Source: Palsa-506 sp963786975
Lineage (GTDB): Bacteria; Actinomycetota; Actinomycetes; Streptosporangiales; Streptosporangiaceae
Assembly (NCBI GenBank): GCA_963786975.1
Contig: CAWBBE010000005.1
Span: 744,001 to 808,000 of the forward strand
DNA length: 64,000 nt
Direction of reading: 5' to 3'
Shown here: positions 27,152 through 35,784 of the stretch, in pieces
Numbering within the stretch: position 1 is the stretch's first letter
How the letters are laid out: each line of letters begins with the position of its first letter
The notes under the pieces: generated by a model
Seen by the model: the letters and a program-made list of their open reading frames with translations, nothing else
Told to the model about the DNA's origin: nothing
Databases searched by the model: none
Made by a program: the position numbers and the translations under genes

Positions 27152-28677
27152 CGCTGGTCTCCGTCCGGGCTGGCAGGCTGCCCGTTGCGGTCCGGGCTGG
27201 CGGCCCGGCCGTTGCGGTCCGGGCTGGCGGGCCGGCCGCGGCCGGCCGTGCGGGCAAAGACGACCCTGGGCAGCGTAGCGGTCCGCGTCCCGCCGCCCGG
27301 ATCATTCCAGCTGACCTGCTCCTGGGCGCGGTCGTCGAAGACCACCCGGAAGCCCTCGTCGGTCAGCGACAGGTATGTCACCAGCTCGGCGAGGCCGTAT
27401 TCCAGCGGCTGCTCGCGGACCAGCTGCGCGAGGCCTACCTGCGAGCGCTGTTGCAGGGCCCGCCGGACGCCCATCGACAGCCGGGCCGGGTCCACATGCA
27501 CCTGCTCGAACAGCGTCGGCGCGTCGAAGCCGCCTTGCCCGGCCTGAATCGACGAACTGTCGATCGGCGCCTTCGCCATCGGCGTGTACAGCGGTCGCTC
27601 CATCGGCAGCGCGATCACCGGGGCGGTGCCGTCGATCTCGGTGGTCAGGCTGACGCCATGCTGCTCGCGCAGCCGCAGCGCGTTAGACTCGATGCTGCGC
27701 AGGATGTCCATCACCCGCCGGTTCTCCAGCCAGGCCTGATCGTCAAGGAACCGGCGCAGCTGCTCGGACAGCATCCGCACGGTTGCCTGGGTACGCTCCC
27801 CGGCGTCCAGCCAGTCGTAGTGGATGTGCCGCATCCGCGCATCGCTCTCGGCAATCCCGTCCAGTGCCTGCACCCGCTCAAGCAGCCCAGTCAGCTCCTC
27901 CTGCCTGCTGGGGGAGAGCAGGAAGTCGTAGAACGCCTGGAAGCTCCGGCCCTGATCGGAGTCCGCGATGGTCTCCCGGCTGCCGAGCACCTGGTCGAGC
28001 AGCTCGCCCTTGGACCCGGTCCACGCCGCCACCCGCTCCCGCAGGTCCCGGTCGAGCGCCCGGAAATTGGCCTCCACCTCGCGGAAGTCCGACAGCAACT
28101 CCCGGGCGGTCGCGGCGAACTGCTGGTACCGGTCGCGAATCGCCGAGCCGTCGAGCATCTCGACCTCGCCATCCGCCGCCCTGGCGATCTCCTCGTCGAT
28201 CTCGGCCCGGCGCCTGCGCAGCTCGGCCAGCCGGACTTCCGGGTCGGTCTCGGTGCCGAACACCATCTGCCGGAGCAGGATGAAGATCGTGTTGAGCCGG
28301 GACTCGGTGCCCACGAAGGAGCGGGCCTGCAGGGACTTGATCCAGCCGATGGCCTTCTCCACCGCCGGGGTCGCGTCGAAGTGCGGCTCGTCCGAGCCTT
28401 CCGGATAGTACTTACGCAGCCAGCCGGCCTCCGGCGCGGCCCAGTCGTCCAGGTACGCCTTCGCTGGCCGCGGATAAGCCTGGCCGCCGAGCCGCTCGTT
28501 CAGCGCATACAGCTCGTCGTCCAGCCGGCTGACCAGGTCCGAAGTCGAGATGGACCGCACGTTGCCGGCCACGAAGACCTTGTCGCAGAAGGCCAGGATC
28601 AGCGGCGCGTTGGCAGCGGACAGCAGCCGCCAGGCCGCGCTGTGCTTGCGCAGCGCGCTGATCTCCTCGAAATCCAC
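27148..28677 (-). CDS. jetA: Wadjet kleisin-like protein JetA (DUF3375)
   Basis: 509 residues of DUF3375, the MukF/kleisin counterpart. It begins VDFEEISALRKHSAAWRLLS, followed by LDDELYALNE, the long helical middle (EVRLAELRRRRAEIDEEIAR) and the winged-helix end RREQPLEYGLAELVTYLSL-like region with FRVVFDD. GTG 28677 was selected because the family begins there and AAGGGG precedes it; the frame runs further upstream without similarity. The extreme C-terminus is a repetitive SPDRNG tail. It is the first gene of the jetABCD operon. Confidence 0.92.
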   Translation of the reverse strand: MDFEEISALRKHSAAWRLLSAANAPLILAFCDKVFVAGNVRSISTSDLVSRLDDELYALNERLGGQAYPRPAKAYLDDWAAPEAGWLRKYYPEGSDEPHFDATPAVEKAIGWIKSLQARSFVGTESRLNTIFILLRQMVFGTETDPEVRLAELRRRRAEIDEEIARAADGEVEMLDGSAIRDRYQQFAATARELLSDFREVEANFRALDRDLRERVAAWTGSKGELLDQVLGSRETIADSDQGRSFQAFYDFLLSPSRQEELTGLLERVQALDGIAESDARMRHIHYDWLDAGERTQATVRMLSEQLRRFLDDQAWLENRRVMDILRSIESNALRLREQHGVSLTTEIDGTAPVIALPMERPLYTPMAKAPIDSSSIQAGQGGFDAPTLFEQVHVDPARLSMGVRRALQQRSQVGLAQLVREQPLEYGLAELVTYLSLTDEGFRVVFDDRAQEQVSWNDPGGGTRTATLPRVVFARTAGRGRPASPDRNGRAASPDRNGQPASPDGDQR

Positions 28678-28866
28678 GGCCCCTTGCCCTCGCCCTGTCC
28701 GCCCCTGGTGCCTGTCGCCTGTCCGACTGGCTCTTGCTGCCGTGGCCCATCGTAGAGGCGAGGTATGACAGTGCTCGGCCGATACGCAGATGCCGCTCCC
28801 GGTTGTCGTCCCGCGACACTGGAGCGACACTGGAGCACTGACGCACGGAACAGGTACCGTTCTGCC

Positions 28867-29148
28867 ATGACCGTGCAGCCGATCCACGAGGTGTCCCCGG
28901 CCGACCCCGCCGACATCCTGCGGATGCTGCCGCCTCGCTGGCACGCTCAGTTCCTGGGCGAGTACCGTGCCGCGCTGGAAGCGGCCCGTGAGGTGCAGCG
29001 CTGGCGGCATCTGCCCGTCATGCTGCACCGCTGGAGCCTGCGTGCCGCCGCCTACGCTGACCCGCAGTACGAGGTCGCCATGCAGGAAGCCCGCGATGCC
29101 CGTCCTGAGGACCTGATCCCGGTTCCTGGCTGGCCCGATCGCCGGTGA
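28867..29148 (+). CDS. DUF6247 family protein, possible antitoxin partner
   Basis: 93 residues, from ATG 28867. The order of conserved segments (DILRMLPPRWHAQFLGEY, ALEAAREVQRW, LPVMLHRWSLRAAAYADP) fits small actinobacterial DUF6247 proteins. These are often encoded directly before a RelE/ParE-like toxin. Its stop overlaps the GTG of the next gene (GTGA), which indicates co-translation. It is divergent from the Wadjet operon. An 11-bp tandem repeat, GACACTGGAGC twice at 28815-28836, lies in the promoter gap and could be an autoregulatory site. Confidence 0.75.
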   Translation: MTVQPIHEVSPADPADILRMLPPRWHAQFLGEYRAALEAAREVQRWRHLPVMLHRWSLRAAAYADPQYEVAMQEARDARPEDLIPVPGWPDRR

Positions 29149-29405
29149 GCTACCGCCCTGCCCTGACCGGGCGGGCCTTCGGCCAGTTCAGCGGCCTCCT
29201 CAGAGATCGGCCAGATGCCTATGCGCCCCTGGCGGAGAGGCTAACGCAGCTGGTTGACGAGCCGTGGGACGCCTGGCCGGTGCAGCCGGGCGGGAATGAG
29301 CCGGAGTTCCGCGAGACCCAGTTCGGTGAGTACGGCATCCTGTCGTTCCGTGTGGACGAAGAAGCGGAGGTCTTGATCATCTTCAACATCCTCTGGACCG
29401 GGTAG
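29145..29405 (+). CDS. RelE/ParE-like toxin-fold protein
   Basis: 86 residues with the shape of a RelE/ParE endoribonuclease-type toxin. A helical N-terminus (RAFGQFSGLLRDRPDAYAPL) is followed by strands FRETQFGEYGILSFRVDE and EVLIIFNILW. The C-terminal strand ends abruptly at TG. Coupled by a 4-base overlap to the DUF6247 gene, with toxin second. Assignment rests on length, fold pattern and context; the catalytic residues are not clear. Confidence 0.65.
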   Translation: MSYRPALTGRAFGQFSGLLRDRPDAYAPLAERLTQLVDEPWDAWPVQPGGNEPEFRETQFGEYGILSFRVDEEAEVLIIFNILWTG

Positions 29406-29520
29406 ACCGCTGTTAGCGGTGCCGGTCAGGTGTTGCGGACGGCGCTGGCAAAGCCGGCGATGACAGCCGTAGTGCGGGCCTCGATGGCTGACACCGGTCC
29501 GGCCGGGCGAGGATGGAACG

Positions 29521-30561
29521 GTGACCCGCTGGGTGCTGCACGTCGACCTCGATCAGTTCATCGCGGCCGTCGAGATGCTGCGGCGGCCCGAGCTGCGGGG
29601 CCGCCCGGTTGTGGTCGGCGGCGACGGCGACCCGGCCAAGCGGGGCGTTGTCAGCACGGCCTCCTACGAGGCCCGCGCGCACGGCGTGCACTCCGGGCTG
29701 CCGCTGCGGACCGCGGCGCGGCGCTGCCCGGACGCGGTCTTCCTGCCCGTGGACCGGGAGGTTTACGAAGCGGCGTCCGAGCAGGTCATGGCCGTGCTCC
29801 GAGAATTTGACGCAGTGGTCGAGGTGATGGGGTGGGACGAGGCGTTCCTGGGCGTGCAGACCTCCGATCCGGAGGCGCTCGCCCGCGAGATCGCCGGCCA
29901 AGTCCGCCGCCGCACCCAGCTCGACTGCTCGGTCGGGATCGGCCGGAACAAGCTGCAGGCGAAGCTGGCCACCGGCTTCGGCAAGCCGGCCGGGGTCTTC
30001 CGGCTGACCGCGGACAACTGGTTCGAGGTGCTCGGCGACCGGCCGCCGGACGCGCTGTGGGGGATAGGCGCCAAGACCGCGAGCAAGCTGGCCGAGGCGG
30101 GCATCGGCACCGTCCGGGAACTCGCGGACGCCGACCCGCCGGCCCTGGCCGCCCGGTTCGGCCCGGCCACCGGGCCCTGGCTGGTGCTGACCGCCCGCGG
30201 CCTGGGCTCGGCGCGGGTGGACGACACGCCGTACGTGCCCCGGTCCCGCAGCCGGGAGACCACGTTCCAGCAGGATCTGCAGGACTGGGCCGAAGTCACC
30301 GCCGAAGTGGTGCGGCTGGCCGGCCAGGTCACCGCCGACGTGATCGAAGAACAGCGCCCGGTGATCCGGGTCGGGGTGAAGATCCGCTACGTGCCGTTCC
30401 TGACCCGCACGCACGGACGCGCGCTGGCCGTCCCGGTGCCGCCCGCAGACGAGACAGCGCTGAAGGCGGCGATCGAGGCAGGCGCACTGGCCGCGCTCGC
30501 CATGTTCACCGGGCGGCGCCCGGTACGCCTGGTAGGCGTCCGCGCCGAGTTCGAGCGCTGA
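29521..30561 (+). CDS. dinB: DNA polymerase IV (Y-family translesion polymerase)
   Basis: 346-residue Y-family polymerase. Palm metal ligands are D9 (HVDLDQF) and D106-E107 (GWDEAFL). The fingers region has STASYEARAHGV, the helix-hairpin-helix thumb is near LWGIGAKTASKLAEAGIGT, and the little finger begins about residue 240 (RSRSRETTFQQDL). The catalytic motif reads VMGWDEAF instead of the common SIDEAY, placing it in the actinobacterial DinB2/DinB3-like group. It would copy damaged templates. No clamp-binding motif is obvious at the C-terminus (RAEFER). Confidence 0.93.
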   Translation: MTRWVLHVDLDQFIAAVEMLRRPELRGRPVVVGGDGDPAKRGVVSTASYEARAHGVHSGLPLRTAARRCPDAVFLPVDREVYEAASEQVMAVLREFDAVVEVMGWDEAFLGVQTSDPEALAREIAGQVRRRTQLDCSVGIGRNKLQAKLATGFGKPAGVFRLTADNWFEVLGDRPPDALWGIGAKTASKLAEAGIGTVRELADADPPALAARFGPATGPWLVLTARGLGSARVDDTPYVPRSRSRETTFQQDLQDWAEVTAEVVRLAGQVTADVIEEQRPVIRVGVKIRYVPFLTRTHGRALAVPVPPADETALKAAIEAGALAALAMFTGRRPVRLVGVRAEFER

Positions 30562-30900
30562 CTGGAAGTGCGGCCTGTTACGGCTCGGCTGGCGGGTGCG
30601 CGGGGCTCGGGTGCTGGCGGGGCGGGCGGCGGTCTGGCTGACGGGGCAACCGTCGGGCTGGCTGGCGGAGGTCTGCGCCGGGCTCGGGTGCTGGCGGGGG
30701 TCTGCGAGGCCTCGGGTGCGGGCGGGGCAGGCGGCGGGCCTGTTGCAGCTCTCTTACGAGACCATTCGTCGCGTAAGCCCCAACCGTTTCAAGATCAACT
30801 TAGTGGTTGAGATTTGTCCGGCGATGACCGGATATTTCTTAACCACTAAGCTGATCGTGAGAACCAGCGAGGTTGCTGAGACTGGTATGGCGGGTGGGAT
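30562..30900. other. Intergenic region after dinB with imperfect GC-rich repeats
   Basis: Between 30568 and 30745 the sequence is made of imperfect copies of a CTCGGGTGCTGGCGGGG-like unit (for example near 30608 and 30682). No gene is supported. The right half holds the AT-richer inverted repeat listed separately. Confidence 0.5.
30793..30856. repeat. Long inverted repeat with nested hairpin
   Basis: Arms 30793-30808 (starting GATCAACTTAG) and 30841-30856 pair over 15 of 16 positions. Inside lies a second short palindrome, TCCGG...CCGGA. It is notably AT-rich for this genome. It sits between the convergent ends of dinB and the DUF11 gene, so it may terminate both, but its size and composition also suit an operator or mobile-element remnant. 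Confidence 0.7.
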
Positions 30901-31782
30901 TCAGGACGCGCGGCTTCCGCGGCGCCGGCTCCGCCGGAAGACCAGCAGGGTGGCGGCGGCCACGACCGCTAGCACTAGCGCAGCGCCGAGCGGCCGGAGC
31001 AGGCCGAGCTGAGAACTCGCCGCTGCGGCATGGCTGGCGTGCGCGGCCGCCACCGCCCCGGCGGGTAGTTCGGCGGAGTTGGCGGCGCACACAATCGGCC
31101 GCAAGCTGGTTCCGATGCTCGCGCAGGCGATCGTGGCGAGGCGCAGCAATTGGCCGGGTGTCTTCCCGACCTTGCCCACGGCGCGGAATCTGGCAGTGTG
31201 CCCCGCTGCCAGGCTCAGCCGCCAGGTCAGCTGGTCTGCATGCGTTGCCGGGTGCCGGCTGGCCGAGATCAGCTTCATGTTGACCGGCAGGGTCTGCACT
31301 ATTCGCAGCCGAGGCGCGTTCCGCTTGCCGATGTTGTGGATCTTGACGGTATAGGTGACAAGATCCCCGCTTTGCACATGCTGCCGACCGCTGTCACTCA
31401 CTGCGATGCTCAGTTCCGGCCCGTGCGGGGCGGCGGCGCCAGCCCCGGCCGGCGGCTGTGCGGCCGCTGTTGACTTGCCCGGGTGCGGGATAGCCGATGC
31501 GCCCGGCTGCGCGCTGGCCGATGTGCTCGGGTGAGGGCCCGCGGATGTGCTTGGACGCGCGGTAACCGGATGCTTGCCCGGGCCGGCCGCAGCGCGTATC
31601 CAGGCCAGCGCCTGGGCCGGTGCCGGGTGCATGGCTGTCGCCGGGCCGGCCGCTGGCCGGCTGGCCGCCGCCGGCTGGAACGGTGAAATCTGCGGGAGCA
31701 ACGCGATCAGCGGCACGGCGAGAGCCACCGCGGCGAACGCGTGATTATTCCGCTGTCGCCGGAAATCGGTCTTCCTTGCCAC
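30901..31782 (-). CDS. Membrane-anchored DUF11-like surface protein
   Basis: 293 residues. N-terminal signal/anchor segment (FAAVALAVPLIALLPQ), then a Pro/Ser/Ala-rich wall-spanning region with repeated HPSTSAS-like elements (residues 65-120). One DUF11-like beta domain follows (LSIAVSDSGRQHVQSGDLVT ... YTVKIHNIG ... LTWRLSLAAGHTARF, about 125-230). A C-terminal membrane helix (LGAALVLAVVAAATLLVF) ends in a basic tail RRSRRRGSRAS. This is a wall-spanning protein held in the membrane, probably exposed at the surface. It belongs with the DUF916-like and adhesin genes that follow. Confidence 0.8.
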   Translation of the reverse strand: MARKTDFRRQRNNHAFAAVALAVPLIALLPQISPFQPAAASRPAAGPATAMHPAPAQALAWIRAAAGPGKHPVTARPSTSAGPHPSTSASAQPGASAIPHPGKSTAAAQPPAGAGAAAPHGPELSIAVSDSGRQHVQSGDLVTYTVKIHNIGKRNAPRLRIVQTLPVNMKLISASRHPATHADQLTWRLSLAAGHTARFRAVGKVGKTPGQLLRLATIACASIGTSLRPIVCAANSAELPAGAVAAAHASHAAAASSQLGLLRPLGAALVLAVVAAATLLVFRRSRRRGSRAS

Positions 31783-32140
31783 CTGCGCCCCCCCGGATGA
31801 CGGTCAATTCCAAGCAAATGCACCGGGCCGCTGAAGTCCGATATTTCCCGAGTCAACTTGGAATGAGATGCCTATTGCAGAATATTCGGTTGGCAAATAG
31901 CCCGCTCAGTCCGGAGCGTAGCAGCCGGAGTCTAAACAAGCGCCTAATTCTGTCATTCTGGCCAGCCGCCGCAGAGCGTAAGCCGGCCGGCCAGTAGTAG
32001 GAACCGGCCGCCCGGCTAACCGGAAGCAGGAACCGGCAGGCCGGCTGATGGTAGACGGCCGGCTGACCGGAGTAAGAACCAGTCTGGCCGGCCGGCGAGC
32101 ATTAAGCCCGCCGGCCGGCCGGATAACGGAAGCAGTGGGC
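31783..32140. other. Intergenic region between the DUF11 and DUF916-like genes
   Basis: Holds the upstream region of the DUF11 gene, with ATTCCAAG/CTTGGAAT inverted half-sites at 31807-31814 and 31857-31864. It then has GC-rich imperfect repeats of ACCGGAAGCAGGAACCGGC type near 32000-32060, and the terminator hairpin listed next. No gene supported. Confidence 0.4.
32086..32120 (-). terminator. Terminator hairpin of the DUF916-like gene
   Basis: Perfect 12-bp inverted repeat (GGCCGGCCGGCG with CGCCGGCCGGCC) around an 11-base AT-richer loop, 20 bases beyond the stop codon of the minus-strand gene. Confidence 0.65.
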
Positions 32141-33169
32141 TTATCCCGGCGACGGCGTGCCGTCGAGATCGCCGTACTGACGTCCCGCCTCGTAGGCCGC
32201 GGTTAGCTTGCCCCGCTGGTAGCGGCGGGCAAGCAGGAAGATAGCGACCAATGCGATAATTATGCCGATCACCGACAGGACCTGGAAAACCGGGAAGATG
32301 ACCACGGTCGCGACCGCCGTACTGCGGTGGCCATCCGACATGACCGCTACCGTGACATGGCAGATGCACATGACCGGATGGTCGGCCCAGTTGGTATCCA
32401 TAGTGATCGTCGACCCGCGGAGCACGGTCATCGGCGGAAACAGCACCGCGGTCCCGCCTGCCCGTGCCACCAGCCGGGCGTGCGGTCCCCGGAAGCTGTG
32501 ATGGACGTCGCCGGATTCGCGTACCGTCGCGGCGAGCTGGATGGCTCCGCCGGCCGAGAACCCCGTTACATGCAGCCTGGTCACGCTGACGTTGTCGATG
32601 ACCCGGCCGGGCACGGTAATCACGACCGGCACGCCTATTCCGGCCGAGACGTGGATGTTCCCCTTACCCCGGCGAGCCGGCATCATCAGAATGATCGCCT
32701 GATCATGGTCGCCCGGCTCGGGATGCCGCGGTACGCGGATGCGGACCTGCACGAACCGCCGCGTGCCGGGACGGACCGTGAAATGACTCGGCACGACCTT
32801 GACCCAGGGCGCCATAAAGGGAGCGCTGGGTTCCAGCAGGGTGGATCCGTTGTGGCGCTGGGCCAGGCTCACTACCCGGGAATGCAGGTTCAGCAGCACG
32901 CTGCCCCGGTTCTCGATCTCCAGCCGCTGAGTCTTCCTGATCTGCCTGCTCGGTATGGTTAACCTGGGCGGGCTGACCAGCATAGAGATGCCTTTTCGGC
33001 GCGGGACCGGGCCCTGCTTGGCGGATGCGGGCGTGGCCGCGGCGGCCGGAACGGCGGCGGCGACCGCGACGCTCAGCACCTCGATGAGCAACAGGACCAG
33101 CACCGCCAGGGAGAGCCCGCCTCCGGCACGGAGGCGGGCTCCCCGGAGACGTCCGGGACGGTTATGCAC
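32141..33169 (-). CDS. DUF916-like cell-surface protein with C-terminal membrane anchor
   Basis: 342 residues. Signal peptide (LSLAVLVLLLIEVLSVAVAA), then two beta-sandwich domains. The first (residues 60-165: SMLVSPPRLTIPSRQIRKTQ, FTVRPGTRRFVQVRIRVP, GDHDQAIILMMPA) has the pattern of the DUF916 peptidoglycan-binding domain of WxL-interacting proteins. The second (about 170-290) includes VVITVPGRVIDNVSVTRLHV. A membrane helix (FQVLSVIGIIIALVAIFLLA) and a basic cytoplasmic tail follow. In Firmicutes such proteins sit with WxL-domain proteins and tether them to the wall. Here the next gene upstream encodes a WxL-like small protein 39 bases away, so the two probably form one transcript. Confidence 0.75.
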   Translation of the reverse strand: MHNRPGRLRGARLRAGGGLSLAVLVLLLIEVLSVAVAAAVPAAAATPASAKQGPVPRRKGISMLVSPPRLTIPSRQIRKTQRLEIENRGSVLLNLHSRVVSLAQRHNGSTLLEPSAPFMAPWVKVVPSHFTVRPGTRRFVQVRIRVPRHPEPGDHDQAIILMMPARRGKGNIHVSAGIGVPVVITVPGRVIDNVSVTRLHVTGFSAGGAIQLAATVRESGDVHHSFRGPHARLVARAGGTAVLFPPMTVLRGSTITMDTNWADHPVMCICHVTVAVMSDGHRSTAVATVVIFPVFQVLSVIGIIIALVAIFLLARRYQRGKLTAAYEAGRQYGDLDGTPSPG

Positions 33170-33207
33170 ATGTCCTCTTTTCTGGTTATCGTGCGCCGTC
33201 CCGGCTC

Positions 33208-33813
33208 TTACGTCGCCGGGTTGTTGACGGTGGCGACATAGTCAAGCGTGACCGAATAGGTGTCGCTGTTCACATTCGGGATCGGCGTGTTGAATTCGTA
33301 GTCGTTGCTGAGGTCGTCGCCCGTGCCGACCGCCGACCGGACGTCCTGGTTGTGCACCGTTACCGGGACGGGCGGGGTTTCGCCCGACAGCGGGAAGTAG
33401 GGGGTTGTGCCGGTTTCCCGGACGGACAGATCGGTGACCGGGATCGTGTCGGCGTTGGTTCCGGTGCCGCTGAGGACCGGGGCCTCGGGCGCCACGGTCA
33501 CGTTGTAGCCGGTGGCGTTGTTGGTTTCCACGTTCATGGTCACCGCGCCGATGTCCTCTGGCGCGTCACCCGGAAAGCCGGTCAGCGTGAACGCCGTGGT
33601 GAGATTGCTCAGCGTGATGGCCGAGCTGACGTCGACGTTGGCGGTCGTGGTGCCGGAATCGCTCGGCGCATTGGCCGCCAGCGCCTGGCTGGCCGGCAGC
33701 ACGGCGGCGGCGGCCAGGCCGACGCCGACGGCTGCCGCGCCAAGCTGGCCGATACGGACCGATCTGCGCCGGTTCCGTGGCCCGGCAGGCGTTATTTCTG
33801 ACGTGGTTTGCAT
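33208..33813 (-). CDS. Small secreted WxL-like domain protein
   Basis: 201 residues from ATG 33813, which follows GGGGGA; the frame is open 21 codons further. Signal peptide (GAAAVGVGLAAAAVLPASQALA), then one beta-rich domain running to the last residue. It shares, segment by segment, the C-terminal domain of the 3813-residue adhesin: ITLSNLTTAFTLTGFPG against IALSALTSSFTLSGTPG, then NATGYNVTV, ADTIPVTDLSVR and SNDYEFNTPIPNVNS ending YSVTLDYVATV. Firmicute WxL domains also end in a Y..TL.W.L element at the very C-terminus. It lies upstream of the DUF916-like gene in the same direction. I infer a surface protein held through that partner or the wall. Confidence 0.75.
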   Translation of the reverse strand: MQTTSEITPAGPRNRRRSVRIGQLGAAAVGVGLAAAAVLPASQALAANAPSDSGTTTANVDVSSAITLSNLTTAFTLTGFPGDAPEDIGAVTMNVETNNATGYNVTVAPEAPVLSGTGTNADTIPVTDLSVRETGTTPYFPLSGETPPVPVTVHNQDVRSAVGTGDDLSNDYEFNTPIPNVNSDTYSVTLDYVATVNNPAT

Positions 33814-34310
33814 TGGTCCCCCGATGTTGGTTGAGCGGTCGCGGTAGATACTGCGAGATCGCTCACGTGATGTCAACGATTAGCGACTACCCGAACACGG
33901 AAAGTAACAAACGCTGACCAGGGTCGCTGCTGTCCCGCCGAAAGCTGTCCGTTTGAATTTCGATATTCCTGTTCATCCCGCGATCCGGGACATCAGGGAC
34001 ATCCGGGCGGCCTGCCGGGAAAGCGGATTGGCCAGCGCGATTCCGGGTAGCGGACTGCTGGTTGCGCGCGTTTACGCGGCAATGAACCAGCCACGCACGC
34101 CCTTATCCGGCCCTGCCCCGCGGCTACCGGAATCGCCGTCGGCGACGCTTCGGTCCGTGCTCATCACGCGCATAACGGCCTCGCGGGCGTCGCGTTCGGC
34201 GCGGGCCGCTACAGATGCGACAAGTCAAGGCCGGCTGAAGCCAAAGTCCTTGACCCCGGCCTGAAGTAACTGGTCGAATACCCTCCGTGATATCGGGGGA
34301 TGGGGGCCGG
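33814..34310. other. Divergent intergenic region before the broken adhesin gene
   Basis: AT-richer just upstream of the WxL-like gene (33830-33960). No supported gene: the open frames at 33953-34264 and on the other strand have no signal or domain. It presumably carries divergent promoters. Confidence 0.35.
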
Positions 34311-34368
34311 GTGAAGCCTGCCCGGATGCCGTTAATCGTGGGACTTGCGGCTGTGCTAGCCGTGAGCG

Positions 34369-35784
34369 GTGCCGGTTTCAATCCGGCTGACTTCCGCTTC
34401 CGCCACGTCCGCGGCCAGGCAGACCGCAGGCATGGCCAGGTCGGCATCCTCTGCATCCTCCGCAACAGCCGCGACCAGGCCCGCAACCTCCGCAGCCAAG
34501 GCGCAGCTCGCGGCGGCGGTCTCGGTCAACCCGGTGACGGGAAACCAGGGCTTCAACGTGTTCGTCGCCGGGAACGCGACGCTGAACTCGACGTCGGTCG
34601 GCGGGCCGGTGGCACTCGGCGGGAACCTGACGCTCGGCTCGGGTAGCTTCAACGTCGCGACCCAGTCCGCCCGGACGATTCACGGCATCGGGCCGACGCC
34701 CGGCCGACCGGGCTGCTCGTCAACGGCAGACGTCAACTGGGCCGGCAGCGGCGCGAACGGCACGGTCAACGTGCAGAACAACGGCTTCGTCAAGGTCGGC
34801 GACATGACCGGCTCGGCCGTGGCGCAGTCTGGCACCGCTGCCACCCATGTCGTCCGGGCGGGACAGGGCTACTCTTCGCTGCCGCAAATCGCAGCCGGAG
34901 CCAACCAGCCGACCGCTTCGGTGAACCAGTCCGGGCTCGTAGGCTTCTCCAGCGCGTTCAGCACGTTCCGCTCGAACTCCACCAACCTCGCCGCCTGCCC
35001 CGGCACCGTAGTGCTCACGGCAGCGAACGGCACGCCGCTGCCCGCTACCATCCCGCCAGGCACCAATGCCTTTGTCACCCTCAATGCGGGGGTACACATA
35101 CTTAATATTACGGCGGCAAATCTGGCCAACATCGCGATCCTGAACTTCCGGAACTCGCCCAGCGCGTCGACACCGCTCATCATCAATGTCGATACGGCCG
35201 GATCCGGAAACACCTTTACCTGGTCACCACCAAACTTCAACTCGGTCGGCGGCGGGGACGTGGCCTTTATCATGTGGAACTTCCCGACCGCGACCACTCT
35301 TACGATCAGCGGCTCATCGACGATCCCCGGTACCATTTACGCGCCGGCGGCGGCCGTCATCGAAACCGACCAGAACGGCATCAACGGCGGTGTGATCGCC
35401 GCCGCCTACACGCAGGGCGGGAGCGCGTCCGGTGGCCAGGTGCAGTCGAACCCGTTCGCCGCGACGGTGCAGCCGTGTTCCAGCACTGCCCTGACGATCG
35501 CGCTGACAGCCGACGCCGCATCGGTGGCACCGGGCGGCACGGTGCACTACACGATTACCGCGACGAACTCCGGTTCGGTGGCCTATACCGGCGCCACCCT
35601 GACGGCCCCGCTGAGCGGATCCTTGACGATGCCACCTACAACGGCGACGCCGCAGCCACGGCCGGTACCGTCACGTTCAGCAGCCCGAATCTCAGCGGGA
35701 CCGGCAACCTGGCAGTCGGTGCCGTCGCGACCATCACCTACTCCGCCACCGCGAAGAATCCCGATCCTGGCGACGGCCTGCTGA
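34369..35784 (+). CDS. Open 5' segment of the broken adhesin: choice-of-anchor A domain plus one DUF11-like start
   Basis: This is the longest uninterrupted piece of the pseudogene above. After a Ser/Ala/Thr-rich stretch it encodes the choice-of-anchor A fold (VSVNPVTGNQGFNVFVAGNA, then LGGNLTLGSGSF, residues about 55-370). The end of that domain is recognisable by VAFIMWNFPTATTLTISGS and IPGTIYAPAAAV. A DUF11-like repeat begins at LTIALTADAASVAPGG and is cut by a one-base loss near 35619. The signal peptide is in another frame, so as it stands this segment would not be exported. Confidence 0.6.
   Translation: MPVSIRLTSASATSAARQTAGMARSASSASSATAATRPATSAAKAQLAAAVSVNPVTGNQGFNVFVAGNATLNSTSVGGPVALGGNLTLGSGSFNVATQSARTIHGIGPTPGRPGCSSTADVNWAGSGANGTVNVQNNGFVKVGDMTGSAVAQSGTAATHVVRAGQGYSSLPQIAAGANQPTASVNQSGLVGFSSAFSTFRSNSTNLAACPGTVVLTAANGTPLPATIPPGTNAFVTLNAGVHILNITAANLANIAILNFRNSPSASTPLIINVDTAGSGNTFTWSPPNFNSVGGGDVAFIMWNFPTATTLTISGSSTIPGTIYAPAAAVIETDQNGINGGVIAAAYTQGGSASGGQVQSNPFAATVQPCSSTALTIALTADAASVAPGGTVHYTITATNSGSVAYTGATLTAPLSGSLTMPPTTATPQPRPVPSRSAARISAGPATWQSVPSRPSPTPPPRRIPILATAC

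Noticed and set aside
31807..31864. ATTCCAAG/CTTGGAAT half-sites 42 bases apart upstream of the DUF11 gene
   Set aside because: Eight-base inverted half-sites this far apart are expected by chance at this scale and no regulator can be tied to them.
33953..34264. Plus-strand frame of about 100 codons before the broken adhesin
   Set aside because: No ribosome-binding site, signal peptide or family pattern. Composition is similar to non-coding GC-rich sequence.
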